Both the position numbers and the translations under genes were made by a program. Source: an uncultured Clostridium sp. (GTDB taxonomy: Bacteria > Bacillota > Clostridia > Lachnospirales > Lachnospiraceae). Taken from it: a DNA stretch of 6,306 nt. How positions within the stretch are numbered: position 1 is the stretch's first letter; each line of letters opens with the position of its first letter. Below, piece after piece: positions 1-5,835 of this stretch. Below the pieces are notes generated by a model that was not told where the DNA came from, made no database searches, and worked only from the letters and a program-made list of their open reading frames with translations. The stretch spans positions 1 through 6,306 of the forward strand of contig UQFC01000129.1 in assembly GCA_900540335.1 (NCBI GenBank), given 5' to 3'.

Positions 1-55
1 AACCTACGACAGCGCGGTTAACAGCCGCGTGCTCTACCGACTGAGCTATCGAGGA
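1..55 (-). tRNA. tRNA-Asn (anticodon GTT), truncated by window edge
   Basis: Read on the minus strand, the 5' acceptor arm TCCTCGA is at 55-49, followed by TA and a normal D arm. The anticodon stem CGCGG/CCGCG (25-29 with 13-17) encloses the loop CTGTTAA (18-24). With U33 preceding it, the anticodon is GTT (20-22), which decodes AAC/AAU as asparagine. The window ends inside the T arm, so the 3' half of the T stem, the acceptor 3' strand and the discriminator are missing. It lies 7 bases downstream of tRNA-Leu and is probably cotranscribed with it. Confidence 0.95.
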
Positions 56-62
56 ATATGTA

Positions 63-146
63 TGCGGGAGATGGGACTTGAACCCACACGACATAACTGC
101 CACTAGATCCTTAGTCTAGCCTGTCTGCCAATTCCAGCACTCCCGC
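63..146 (-). tRNA. tRNA-Leu (anticodon AAG)
   Basis: This is an 84-base class II tRNA. The acceptor strands GCGGGAG (140-146) and CTCCCGC (64-70) pair fully, with discriminator A at 63. The D arm has the typical leucine AATTGGCAGAC loop. The anticodon stem CTAGA/TCTAG (115-119 with 103-107) is perfect and encloses CTAAGGA (108-114). U33 therefore precedes the anticodon AAG (110-112), followed by G37, as in CUN-reading leucine tRNAs. The long variable arm can form GGCA/TGTC, and the T loop is TTCAAGT. CCA is not encoded. A leucine tRNA with adenosine at the wobble position is unusual in bacteria and implies A-to-I editing. Confidence 0.95.
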
Positions 147-156
147 CAACTTCTTA

Positions 157-185
157 AGTATAGCATATCTTTCCAAATAATGCAA
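157..185 (-). promoter_or_regulatory. Sigma-A promoter of the tRNA-Leu/tRNA-Asn unit
   Basis: The minus strand has TTGCAT (180-185), a 17-base spacer and TATACT (157-162). Transcription should start about 7 bases before the mature 5' end of tRNA-Leu at 146. Spacing and hexamers fit a housekeeping promoter, so the tRNA pair can be made independently of the ribosomal-protein operon upstream. Confidence 0.8.
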
Positions 186-272
186 GAGGTTTTTTTCGAT
201 TTTTTCTGTTTTTTTAAAACAATTTGCATTGTTCCCAGAAAAGGCAAAAATCCTCCTGTTTTCTAAATAAAT

Positions 273-322
273 ACGTCTTTTCCCCCGTATTGACAGCAAG
301 CTGTCCGACGGAGAAAAGACGT
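273..322 (-). terminator. Stem-loop after rplT, probable end of infC operon
   Basis: About 20 bases past the rplT stop, the minus strand forms a long stem. ACGTCTTTTC (322-313) pairs with GAAAAGACGT (282-273), extended inward with one bulge. It is capped by a second helix, GACAG/CTGTC. The trailing sequence is ATTTATTT rather than a clean U-run, so this is either an intrinsic terminator of modest strength or a 3'-end stabilising hairpin. Confidence 0.6.
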
Positions 323-342
323 AAAATCAACCAAAACCTGAA

Positions 343-699
343 TTAAGCCAGTTTGGACTTAGCCAGCTCAGCCAGCTTTGCAAAGCCTTCAGCATCGTTG
401 ATAGCCATGTCGGACAGGACCTTACGGTTCATCTCAACACCAGCCAGCTTCAGACCGTACATAAACTTGGAGTAGGACAGGCCATTGATTCTAGCTGCTG
501 CGTTGATACGAGCGATCCACAGCTGACGGAACTGTCTCTTTCTCTCCTTACGTCCAGCATAGGAGCTGGTCAGAGCTCTCATTACGGACTGCTTTGCGAT
601 TCTGTACTGTTTGGAACGTGCGCCTCTGTAGCCTTTTGCCATCTTCAGCACTCTGTTATGTTTCTTCTTTGCGTTCATGCCGCCTTTAATTCTTGCCAT
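343..699 (-). CDS. rplT: 50S ribosomal protein L20
   Basis: The 118-residue product matches the family's usual length (about 117-119) and carries the typical L20 features. It has a very basic N-terminal extension (MARIKGGMNAKKKHNRVLKMAKGYRG...) that threads into 23S rRNA during early large-subunit assembly. The globular C-terminal half contains the RQLWIARINAAARINGLSYS segment (about residues 60-79). In Firmicutes the C-terminal domain also binds the infC leader and represses the operon, and the leader here has the matching attenuator layout. The start ATG follows AAGGAGG with 8 bases between. It is the last gene of infC-rpmI-rplT, 33 bases after rpmI, and is followed by a stem-loop at 273-322. 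Nothing looks damaged. Confidence 0.98.
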   Translation of the reverse strand: MARIKGGMNAKKKHNRVLKMAKGYRGARSKQYRIAKQSVMRALTSSYAGRKERKRQFRQLWIARINAAARINGLSYSKFMYGLKLAGVEMNRKVLSDMAINDAEGFAKLAELAKSKLA

Positions 700-732
700 C
701 GGTTTTTCCTCCTTCTTAAACGAATCAGTCTA

Positions 733-930
733 TTACAGATATGGTAAAATCTTCTTCATTACTTTTGCATTGGTGCTGTCAGTAACGATATCTTTTCTAA
801 GATTTCTCTTTCTCTTGGTAGACTTCTTAGTTAAGATGTGAGACTTGTATGCTTTATTTCTTACCAGCTTACCAGTACCGGTCTTTTTGAAACGTTTTGC
901 AGCTGCTCTGCTTGTTTTTAATTTAGGCAT
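733..930 (-). CDS. rpmI: 50S ribosomal protein L35
   Basis: This 65-residue basic protein has the L35 signature: MPKLKTSRAAAKRFKKTGTG at the N terminus, then the K-x-Y-K-S-H-I-L-TKKS-x-KRKRNLRK core (about residues 27-46) and a short tail ending in KKILPYL. Length and sequence are normal for the family, a late-assembling component of the large subunit that contacts 23S rRNA. An AAGGAGG ribosome site lies 8 bases before the ATG. The gene sits between infC (27-base gap) and rplT (33-base gap), the conserved bacterial order. No separate promoter is visible, so it should be expressed from the infC promoter and share L20 feedback. Confidence 0.98.
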   Translation of the reverse strand: MPKLKTSRAAAKRFKKTGTGKLVRNKAYKSHILTKKSTKRKRNLRKDIVTDSTNAKVMKKILPYL

Positions 931-957
931 TATTGTTTCCTCCTTAATCGTTCGCTT

Positions 958-1464
958 TTACTTTTTAGCAGTTAAAAACATGACCATGCTTCTTCCTTCT
1001 ATTTTGGAAGGCTTGTCGATGACTGCGATATCTTTTAAATTCTCTGCAAAATCATCCAGAATGTACTTGGACTTGGACATATGTGCCATTTCACGTCCTC
1101 TGAAACGCAGGGTAACCTTTACTTTGTCTCCCTTTTCCAGGAACTTCCGTGCTGATCCCATCTTGGTGTTTAAATCATTGGTGTCGATGTTCGGGGATAA
1201 CCGCACTTCCTTCACTTCGATTACCTTCTGTTTTTTCTTGGCTTCCTTTTCTTTTCTGGCCAGTTCATAACGGTATTTACCGTAGTCGATAATCTTGCAT
1301 ACCGGCGGTTTCGCTGTTGGTGCAATCTTTACCAGATCCAGCTCAGCCTCCTGAGCCATACGGTAAGCCTCCTTTGCGGACATGATGCCCAGCTGCTCTC
1401 CGTCCTCTCCAATCAGTCGAACTTCCTTGTCTCTGATTTGTTCGTTAATCATTAACTCGCTAAT
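958..1464 (-). CDS. infC: Translation initiation factor IF-3, probable ATT start
   Basis: IF-3 binds the 30S subunit, blocks premature subunit joining and rejects non-canonical start codons. The N-terminal domain opens with MINEQIRDKEVRLIGEDGEQ, a linker rich in Lys/Glu (KEKEAKKKQKVIEVKEVRLS) follows, and the C-terminal domain includes the TLRFRGREMAHMSKSK segment. The first in-frame ATG is at 1452-1450, but the only good ribosome site, GGAGG (1474-1478), is 21 bases away from it. An in-frame ATT at 1464-1462 is exactly 9 bases from GGAGG and adds four codons (ATT AGC GAG TTA), giving 168 residues. AUU starts are known for infC in E. coli and Geobacillus, where they let IF-3 limit its own synthesis. 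I therefore favour ATT; the ATG version would be 164 residues. First gene of infC-rpmI-rplT. Confidence 0.97.
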   Translation of the reverse strand: MSELMINEQIRDKEVRLIGEDGEQLGIMSAKEAYRMAQEAELDLVKIAPTAKPPVCKIIDYGKYRYELARKEKEAKKKQKVIEVKEVRLSPNIDTNDLNTKMGSARKFLEKGDKVKVTLRFRGREMAHMSKSKYILDDFAENLKDIAVIDKPSKIEGRSMVMFLTAKK

Positions 1465-1473
1465 TGTCGTACA

Positions 1474-1478
1474 CCTCC
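1474..1478 (-). promoter_or_regulatory. infC ribosome binding site that decides the start
   Basis: GGAGG followed by TG lies 9 bases before the ATT codon at 1464-1462 and 21 bases before the first in-frame ATG. Its position is the main argument for the ATT start. The ATG that overlaps it (1480-1478) is out of frame with infC and meets a TAG after six codons. Confidence 0.8.
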
Positions 1479-1511
1479 ATCATAAAATTCTGCATGTTTG
1501 TTTCCCTGCAT

Positions 1512-1542
1512 AAAAAAAGTAGATAGAATACACTCTATCCAC
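1512..1542 (-). terminator. Attenuator terminator in the infC leader
   Basis: On the minus strand, GTGGATAGA (1542-1534) pairs with TCTATCTAC (1527-1519) in a 9-bp stem with one G-U pair. The six-base loop is GTGTAT, and seven T residues (1518-1512) follow directly. It is a textbook intrinsic terminator lying inside the untranslated leader, 34 bases before the infC ribosome site, so it can only act as an attenuator. Confidence 0.88.
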
Positions 1543-1662
1543 CCTCTAAGTAATCACGCAGGCGTCGCCGCCGCTATCCGTGTTTCTTAATATGAACCAG
1601 GGTCACTGCATCGTGCCGAGGTGAGGTGGATACCTACTTTCTTGTGCGTTGTTCTCACAACT
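1512..1662 (-). promoter_or_regulatory. infC leader, probable L20-type autoregulatory element
   Basis: The roughly 150-base untranslated leader runs from the predicted start near 1662 to the attenuator. Its early segment TATCCACC (1632-1625) is exactly complementary to GGTGGATA (1543-1536) in the 5' arm of the terminator. The adjoining AAGTAGGTA can pair with TATCTACTT in the 3' arm. These pairings exclude the terminator hairpin, giving an anti-terminator/terminator switch. In Bacillus subtilis the infC-rpmI-rplT leader is controlled in this way by L20, which promotes termination. Assignment to that class rests on position, gene order and this architecture; I cannot verify the L20-binding structure by eye. 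A small GTTGT-GAGA-ACAAC hairpin sits near the 5' end. Confidence 0.75.
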
Positions 1663-1668
1663 TTTATT

Positions 1669-1697
1669 ACTATACTATGGTTCCCTGCAAATGTCAA
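1669..1697 (-). promoter_or_regulatory. Sigma-A promoter of infC-rpmI-rplT
   Basis: The minus strand has a perfect TTGACA (1692-1697), a 17-base spacer and TATAGT (1669-1674), with a start expected near 1662. It is the only strong promoter before infC and lies about 200 bases upstream, leaving room for the regulatory leader. Confidence 0.9.
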
Positions 1698-1725
1698 GTG
1701 TTTTTCGCAAAAGAATATGCCTGAA

Positions 1726-1747
1726 TGAACCCCCTCACAGGGGTTCA
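1726..1747 (-). terminator. Hairpin downstream of the MATE gene, possible terminator
   Basis: TGAACCCC (minus strand, 1747-1740) pairs with GGGGTTCA (1733-1726) in a perfect 8-bp stem with a six-base loop, 20 bases after the MATE stop codon and upstream of the infC promoter. The position fits a terminator, but the sequence that follows has no proper U-run, so strength and direction are uncertain. Confidence 0.45.
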
Positions 1748-1767
1748 CGCAAAACACACCGGCCTGA

Positions 1768-3135
1768 TCAGTTTTTTCTCCCGGTCTGAACCTCAAAACC
1801 TCTGATCCAGTCTATTTTTTTCATAAAATAAAGAAATGCGCCTGAACTGATCGTCCAGGTCAAAGGATAGGCCCAGGAAATCATCTGAAATTCATTTACC
1901 ACACTTAATACCGCTGTTACATAAAGGATTCGGATTCCGCACCAGCTTGCCAGCATAACAACCATGGGAATCATCGCTTTTCCGCAGCCCCGCATCACGC
2001 CTGCCGCGCAGTGTGAGAACGCCAGAAGAAAGAAAAACAAAGTTACGGTATGCCCATGAATCACACCAAAGCGAATCGCCTCCGGTGAGTCCACAAAAAG
2101 TCTGAGCGCCTTTCCGCAGCCCATATAAAGAATTACTCCTACCGCTTCCGCCATAGCCATTCCGGATGCAATTCCAAAATATGCCCCTTTCTTTGCCCGC
2201 TCGTATTCCCCGGCGCCCAGATTCTGACTGACAAAGGTGGGAAGCGCCATGGACATACTCATAATCGGCAAAAACACAAGACCTTCAATTTTGCTGTAAG
2301 CACCATGTCCTGATATGGCATAAGCCCCGAAGCTGTTAATATTTGCCTGGACCACCAGATTCCCAATGCTGATTACTGAATTTTGAAGACCGGAGGGAAG
2401 TCCCTGATGAATCACCTGCCCAAGCACATCCCGGTAAATCTTCAGTTTTCTAAAGTCAAGCCCTGTATAATCCCTGATTCTGCACATGCGAATTATACAA
2501 AGTACTGCACTCAGCCCCTGTGAAAGTACGGTTGCCACTGCTGCTCCGCCCACACCCCAGTGAAATCCTGCCACAAAAAGCAAGTCCAAAGCTACATTCA
2601 GGCAGGAGGAAATCACCAGATAATACAAAGGATGAAGGCTGTCGCCCAAAGCACGCATGATTGCCATGCAGATATTGTACATAATTATAGTAGAAACACC
2701 GCCGAAGTAAATCCGGAAATAGACAAGGGCATGAGGCATAACACTTTCCGGCGTATGCATCCATACGAGAAGACGCGGCACCAGAAGCACGCCTGCAATC
2801 GTCGAAAGTACAGAGGCGCCTATTCCAAACAGGAAATTCGTGTGAATCGCCAGCTCTGTTTCTCTCTCATTTTTCGCCCCAAAGTAACGGGAAATCACAA
2901 CGCCTCCGCCAATTGCAATTCCATTAAAAAAACCGATAATCAAAAAGCTGATATGAGACGCCATACTGACTGCAGCAAAAGCATCATTTTCAGCAAAATT
3001 TCCCACAACCCATGCATCTGCCATATTATAAAGCTGCTGCAGCAGCTGTCCCAGAAACAGGGGAACTGCAAAGCCCAAAAGCCCGCGTACAATAGAACCT
3101 TCTGTTAAGCTGGCCGGATTTTTCTTCTGTATCAT
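1768..3135 (-). CDS. MATE-family multidrug/cation efflux transporter
   Basis: A 455-residue polytopic membrane protein of normal MATE length, with about twelve hydrophobic helices in two similar halves. MATE proteins export cationic drugs or metabolites in exchange for Na+ or H+; the substrate here cannot be told. Family marks visible are the first-helix segment GQLLQQLYNMADAWVVG (about 29-45), MRALGDSLHPLYY (160-172), the second-half counterpart GLPSGLQNSVISIGNLVVQ (245-263), FVSQNLGAGEYERAKKG (301-317) and MRGCGKAMIPM (381-391). The start ATG gives the usual short cytoplasmic leader ending in LTEGSI. Its only purine-rich site, AAGGA, is about 14 bases away, so translation may be weak. It has its own promoter at 3198-3225. 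Nothing links it functionally to the flanking translation genes. The nearest described groups are NorM/MepA/DinF-like exporters. Confidence 0.95.
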   Translation of the reverse strand: MIQKKNPASLTEGSIVRGLLGFAVPLFLGQLLQQLYNMADAWVVGNFAENDAFAAVSMASHISFLIIGFFNGIAIGGGVVISRYFGAKNERETELAIHTNFLFGIGASVLSTIAGVLLVPRLLVWMHTPESVMPHALVYFRIYFGGVSTIIMYNICMAIMRALGDSLHPLYYLVISSCLNVALDLLFVAGFHWGVGGAAVATVLSQGLSAVLCIIRMCRIRDYTGLDFRKLKIYRDVLGQVIHQGLPSGLQNSVISIGNLVVQANINSFGAYAISGHGAYSKIEGLVFLPIMSMSMALPTFVSQNLGAGEYERAKKGAYFGIASGMAMAEAVGVILYMGCGKALRLFVDSPEAIRFGVIHGHTVTLFFFLLAFSHCAAGVMRGCGKAMIPMVVMLASWCGIRILYVTAVLSVVNEFQMISWAYPLTWTISSGAFLYFMKKIDWIRGFEVQTGRKN

Positions 3136-3197
3136 GATTCTGTGTCCATTCCTTCCGTAAAATCATCTGTGCTCTGACACTGCGCCTTTTGGTTTCT

Positions 3198-3225
3198 ATT
3201 TTATCACAGTGCAGATAATTGTCAA
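3198..3225 (-). promoter_or_regulatory. Promoter of the MATE gene
   Basis: TTGACA (3220-3225), a 16-base spacer and TAAAAT (3198-3203) on the minus strand lie about 60 bases before the MATE start codon. The match is good for sigma-A. No convincing operator palindrome was found across it. Confidence 0.75.
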
Positions 3226-3244
3226 ACTACGGAGTATTTTTGAC

Positions 3245-3388
3245 TTCATAGGACGTAATTTCCTATAAGAAAGAAGCTCGCAAGCGAGCTTCTCCGCCTG
3301 CGGCGGGTCGCTTCTGCGGCAAAATTCTCTACCGCCGCATGGCGATCCCCGCGGAGCGTTTTTATTTCATAGGACTAATTTCCCATAA
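3245..3388. repeat. Palindrome-rich intergenic repeat element
   Basis: A 144-bp non-coding block is bounded by two near-identical segments in direct orientation (3245-3268 and 3366-3388; core TTCATAGGAC...TAATTTCC, differing by one indel and one substitution). Each is itself a short inverted repeat (ATAGGA/TCCTAT, one copy imperfect). Between them are an almost perfect hairpin (AGAAGCTCG/CGAGCTTCT, 3272-3293), CCGCC/GGCGG, and TGCGGC/GCCGCA around 3315-3339. It encodes no plausible protein and is far more GC-rich inside than its flanks. This resembles REP/MITE-type elements. It lies between the DUF1540 terminator and the MATE promoter. A related partial copy is at 5836-5892. Confidence 0.65.
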
Positions 3389-3428
3389 AAAATACAGCAG
3401 AGCCGGACTTTTCCATGCTCTGCTGTAT
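3387..3428 (-). terminator. Intrinsic terminator of the DUF1540 gene
   Basis: Just after the stop codon, ATACAGCAGAGC (3428-3417) pairs with GCTCTGCTGTAT (3403-3392), a perfect 12-bp stem with a 13-base loop. A run of T (3392-3387) overlaps the last stem base. It is the strongest terminator in the window and isolates the MATE gene from read-through. Confidence 0.93.
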
Positions 3429-3435
3429 CTTCGCT

Positions 3436-3750
3436 TTATTTCATCTGAAAGGTTGCACACTGTGTGTGCTCGGATCTGCTTGCTCCGTCACCGCTGATGT
3501 CAATATTCTTCGCCGTGCAGTGGTGATTTTCATTGTAAACACATTTCACTGCCTCACAGTCGATCTCCAGACGGTTTTCCGGAGTTTTAAATACATTCTG
3601 GAAAGCCCCGTCTTTGTTTTCGTCGAAACTTCCGCAGCAGGTTTCGCTGCACTGACAGGCATCCTGTCCGTCTACTACAATGGTCTGCTTGCAGCAGCGG
3701 CTGTCACAGTTGTGAAGGCAGTTTGTTACGGTACATGCTAATTTGGTCAT
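3436..3750 (-). CDS. Tandem DUF1540 Cys-rich protein
   Basis: A 104-residue soluble protein with two DUF1540 domains, a family of unknown function common in clostridia and bacilli and probably metal-binding. The N-terminal copy (about 4-42) has Cys 6, 11, 19 and 39; the C-terminal copy (about 63-101) has Cys 65, 70, 78 and 98. The spacing C-x4-C-x7-C-x19-C is identical in both, and each ends in a T-x-C-x-[ST]-F motif. The first copy carries five more cysteines (15, 20, 32, 34, 38). The two copies are joined by a charged linker (about 43-62). There is no signal peptide or membrane segment. The ATG is 12 bases after AAGGAGG, a slightly long spacing. It lies 101 bases after thrS, with no clear terminator between, and has a possible sigma-G-like promoter at 3801-3829 and a strong terminator. 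Confidence 0.9.
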   Translation of the reverse strand: MTKLACTVTNCLHNCDSRCCKQTIVVDGQDACQCSETCCGSFDENKDGAFQNVFKTPENRLEIDCEAVKCVYNENHHCTAKNIDISGDGASRSEHTQCATFQMK

Positions 3751-3778
3751 AATAAATGCATACCTCCTTGATTAATCA

Positions 3779-3796
3779 TGATAGATTTGTCTATCA
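3779..3796 (-). other. Stem-loop in the DUF1540 5' untranslated region
   Basis: TGATAGA and TCTATCA form a perfect 7-bp stem with a four-base CAAA loop on the minus strand, 28 bases before the start codon and just outside the AAGGAGG site. No U-run follows, so it is not a terminator. If the promoter at 3801-3829 is used, this hairpin would form the extreme 5' end of the mRNA and could stabilise it. Confidence 0.5.
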
Positions 3797-3800
3797 GGGA

Positions 3801-3829
3801 TAGTATGCATTTATCTTTTCATTCTATTC
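3801..3829 (-). promoter_or_regulatory. Possible sporulation (sigma-G-like) promoter of DUF1540 gene
   Basis: GAATA (3825-3829), a 17-base spacer and CATACTA (3801-3807) on the minus strand fit the published Bacillus sigma-G pattern (gHATR, 17-18 bases, CATWHTA). No good sigma-A -35 hexamer is present in the gap between thrS and this gene. The region is AT-rich, so a chance match is possible. Confidence 0.4.
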
Positions 3830-3851
3830 TATTTTATTTGAGGAAATCGAA

Positions 3852-5789
3852 TTATTTCTGCTCCTGCTTTACTTCCACTGCACGAACCTCTCTGGAAGCA
3901 ATTTCTTTTTTGAGATCCTCGATAAATGCATCCAGGGATCTCTGGCCTTCGTCGCCTTTGAAACGGCTGCGGACTGCCACTACGCCCTCTTCCTCTTCCT
4001 TCTGGCCTACAACCAGCATATACGGAATCTTGTTCTTCTGGGCTTCACGAATCTTGTAGCCGATCTTTTCAGAGCGGATATCCAGCTCTGCACGGATTCC
4101 TGCCTCATCCAGAGCAGCCTTTACCTTGCCTGCGTAGTCCAGATATTTATCGGAAATCGGCAGAACCTTTACCTGTACCGGAGCCAGCCAGGTGGGGAAT
4201 GCACCTGCAAAATGCTCAATCAGAATACCGATAAACCGCTCAATGGAGCCAAATGCCACGCGGTGAATCATAATCGGTCTGTGCTTTTCGCCGTCTGCAC
4301 CAATATACTCCAGTTCAAACCGCTGAGGCAGCTGGAAGTCTAACTGAATGGTACCGCACTGCCAGGTTCTTCCAATAGCATCAACCAGATGGAAGTCAAT
4401 CTTCGGACCATAGAATGCGCCGTCGCCTTCGTTAACCACATAATCCAGACCCATTTCATCCAGAGCGCTGCGCAGACCATCGGTAGCCATCTCCCAGTCC
4501 TCGTCGCTTCCCATGCTGTCTTCCGGTCTGGTAGACAGCTCTACATGATACTGGAAACCAAACAGGCTGTATACACTGTCAATCAGCTGTGCAACACCCT
4601 TGATTTCCTCTTTGATCTGCTCCGGAGTCATGAAGATATGAGCATCATCCTGAGTAAAGCAGCGCACACGCATCAGACCATGAAGCTGGCCGGATTTCTC
4701 ATGACGGTGAACCAGACCCAGCTCGCCCAGACGAAGGGGCAGATCACGGTAGGAACGGGGCTCAGATGCATATACAAGAACACCGCCCGGGCAGTTCATG
4801 GGTTTTACCGCATAATCCTGCTCATCAATAACCGTGGTGTACATATTATCTTTATAGTGATCCCAGTGACCGGAGGTCTCCCACAGGCTTCTGTTTAAAA
4901 TTACCGGTGTGGAAATCTCTACATAACCGGCTTTTTTATGAATTTCTCTCCAGTAATCCAGAAGAGTATTCTTCAGCACCATGCCCTTTGGCAGGAAGAA
5001 GGGGAATCCCGGTCCGGCTTCGTGCATCATAAACAGTCCCAGCTCTTTGCCCAGTTTCCGGTGGTCACGCTTCTTTGCTTCTTCCATCATGGTAATGTAA
5101 GCTTCCAGCTCTTCCTTCTTTGCAAATGCAGTAGCATAAATACGAGTCAGCATTTTGTTATGCTCATCGCCTCTCCAGTATGCGCCTGCAATGCTCATCA
5201 GCTTGTATGCCTTGCCAATATCCTTGGTGCTCATCAGATGCGGGCCTGCACACAGATCAGTGAACTCACCCTGCTTGTAGAAGCTGATTTCCTCTCCTTC
5301 CGGAAGATCCTCAATCAGCTCCACCTTGTACGGCTCCTCTTTTTCCTTCATGAAAGCAATTGCTTCCTCTCTGGGTAGGGTGAAGCGCTCGATCGGAAGA
5401 GCTTCTTTTACAATCTTCTTCATCTCTGCTTCGATCTTTTCCAGATCCTCTGCTGTAATCGGATTTTCAAAATCCATATCATAGTAGAATCCATCAGCAA
5501 TAGAAGGACCGATTGCCAGCTTGGCGCTGGGATACAGACGCTTAATTGCCTGTGCCATTACATGGCTGGCAGAATGGCGCAGTGCAGCCAGACCCTTCTC
5601 GTCCTTTGCGGTCAGGATATTCAGAGAACAATCCTCTTCCAGAACTGTACGCAGATCAACTGCTTCTCCATCTACTTCACCGGCACATGCCACCCGTGCC
5701 AGACCTTCGCTTAAATCTTTTGCCACATCCAGTACAGACATTGGCTGTGCATATTCCTTCACACTTCCGTCTTTTAATGTAATCCTCAT
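3852..5789 (-). CDS. thrS: Threonyl-tRNA synthetase
   Basis: This class II synthetase charges tRNA-Thr with threonine in the cytoplasm. At 645 residues it has the full bacterial layout. These are a TGS domain (about 1-62), an editing domain with HSASH (His72, His76) and CAGPH (Cys180, His184) that removes mischarged serine, a catalytic core (about 240-535) and an anticodon-binding domain (about 536-640). The catalytic zinc ligands expected from E. coli are present as Cys333, His384 and His509, and the motif 2 region reads RHEKSGQLHGLMRVR. The chosen ATG follows AGGAG by 7 bases. The frame stays open upstream to 5984, but that extension runs through the T-box terminator and is not coding. Expression is governed by the upstream threonine T-box. 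No defect is seen. Confidence 0.98.
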   Translation of the reverse strand: MRITLKDGSVKEYAQPMSVLDVAKDLSEGLARVACAGEVDGEAVDLRTVLEEDCSLNILTAKDEKGLAALRHSASHVMAQAIKRLYPSAKLAIGPSIADGFYYDMDFENPITAEDLEKIEAEMKKIVKEALPIERFTLPREEAIAFMKEKEEPYKVELIEDLPEGEEISFYKQGEFTDLCAGPHLMSTKDIGKAYKLMSIAGAYWRGDEHNKMLTRIYATAFAKKEELEAYITMMEEAKKRDHRKLGKELGLFMMHEAGPGFPFFLPKGMVLKNTLLDYWREIHKKAGYVEISTPVILNRSLWETSGHWDHYKDNMYTTVIDEQDYAVKPMNCPGGVLVYASEPRSYRDLPLRLGELGLVHRHEKSGQLHGLMRVRCFTQDDAHIFMTPEQIKEEIKGVAQLIDSVYSLFGFQYHVELSTRPEDSMGSDEDWEMATDGLRSALDEMGLDYVVNEGDGAFYGPKIDFHLVDAIGRTWQCGTIQLDFQLPQRFELEYIGADGEKHRPIMIHRVAFGSIERFIGILIEHFAGAFPTWLAPVQVKVLPISDKYLDYAGKVKAALDEAGIRAELDIRSEKIGYKIREAQKNKIPYMLVVGQKEEEEGVVAVRSRFKGDEGQRSLDAFIEDLKKEIASREVRAVEVKQEQK

Positions 5790-5835
5790 GGCTTTGCTCC
5801 TTTTTCCTTTGATGTGATGAGTTTTCCATAGCGCA

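Noticed and set aside
111..299. Minus-strand frame of 62 codons downstream of rplT
   Set aside because: It reads through the tRNA-Leu gene, the tRNA promoter and the post-rplT stem-loop, so it is not coding.
845..1270. Plus-strand open frame of 141 codons
   Set aside because: It is antisense to rpmI and infC, its product has no recognisable family, and both minus-strand genes are certain.
1587..1796. Minus-strand frame of 69 codons between the MATE gene and infC
   Set aside because: It spans the MATE 3' end, the hairpin at 1726-1747, the infC promoter and the regulatory leader. Product composition is not protein-like and no family is recognised.
2560..3108. Plus-strand open frame of 182 codons opposite the MATE gene
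   Set aside because: It is a shadow of a conserved membrane protein, and its composition (many His, Lys and Gln) reflects antisense of hydrophobic codons.
3245..3388. CRISPR array
   Set aside because: There are only two copies of a short repeat, 98 bases apart, with a palindromic GC-rich middle and no regular spacers.
3415..3741. Plus-strand open frame opposite the DUF1540 gene
   Set aside because: It is a mirror frame of the Cys-rich gene and starts inside that gene's terminator. The minus strand has the conserved Cys spacing and a ribosome site.
4389..5378. Plus-strand open frames inside thrS
   Set aside because: They are antisense to conserved catalytic and editing motifs of thrS, with no ribosome sites or domains seen.
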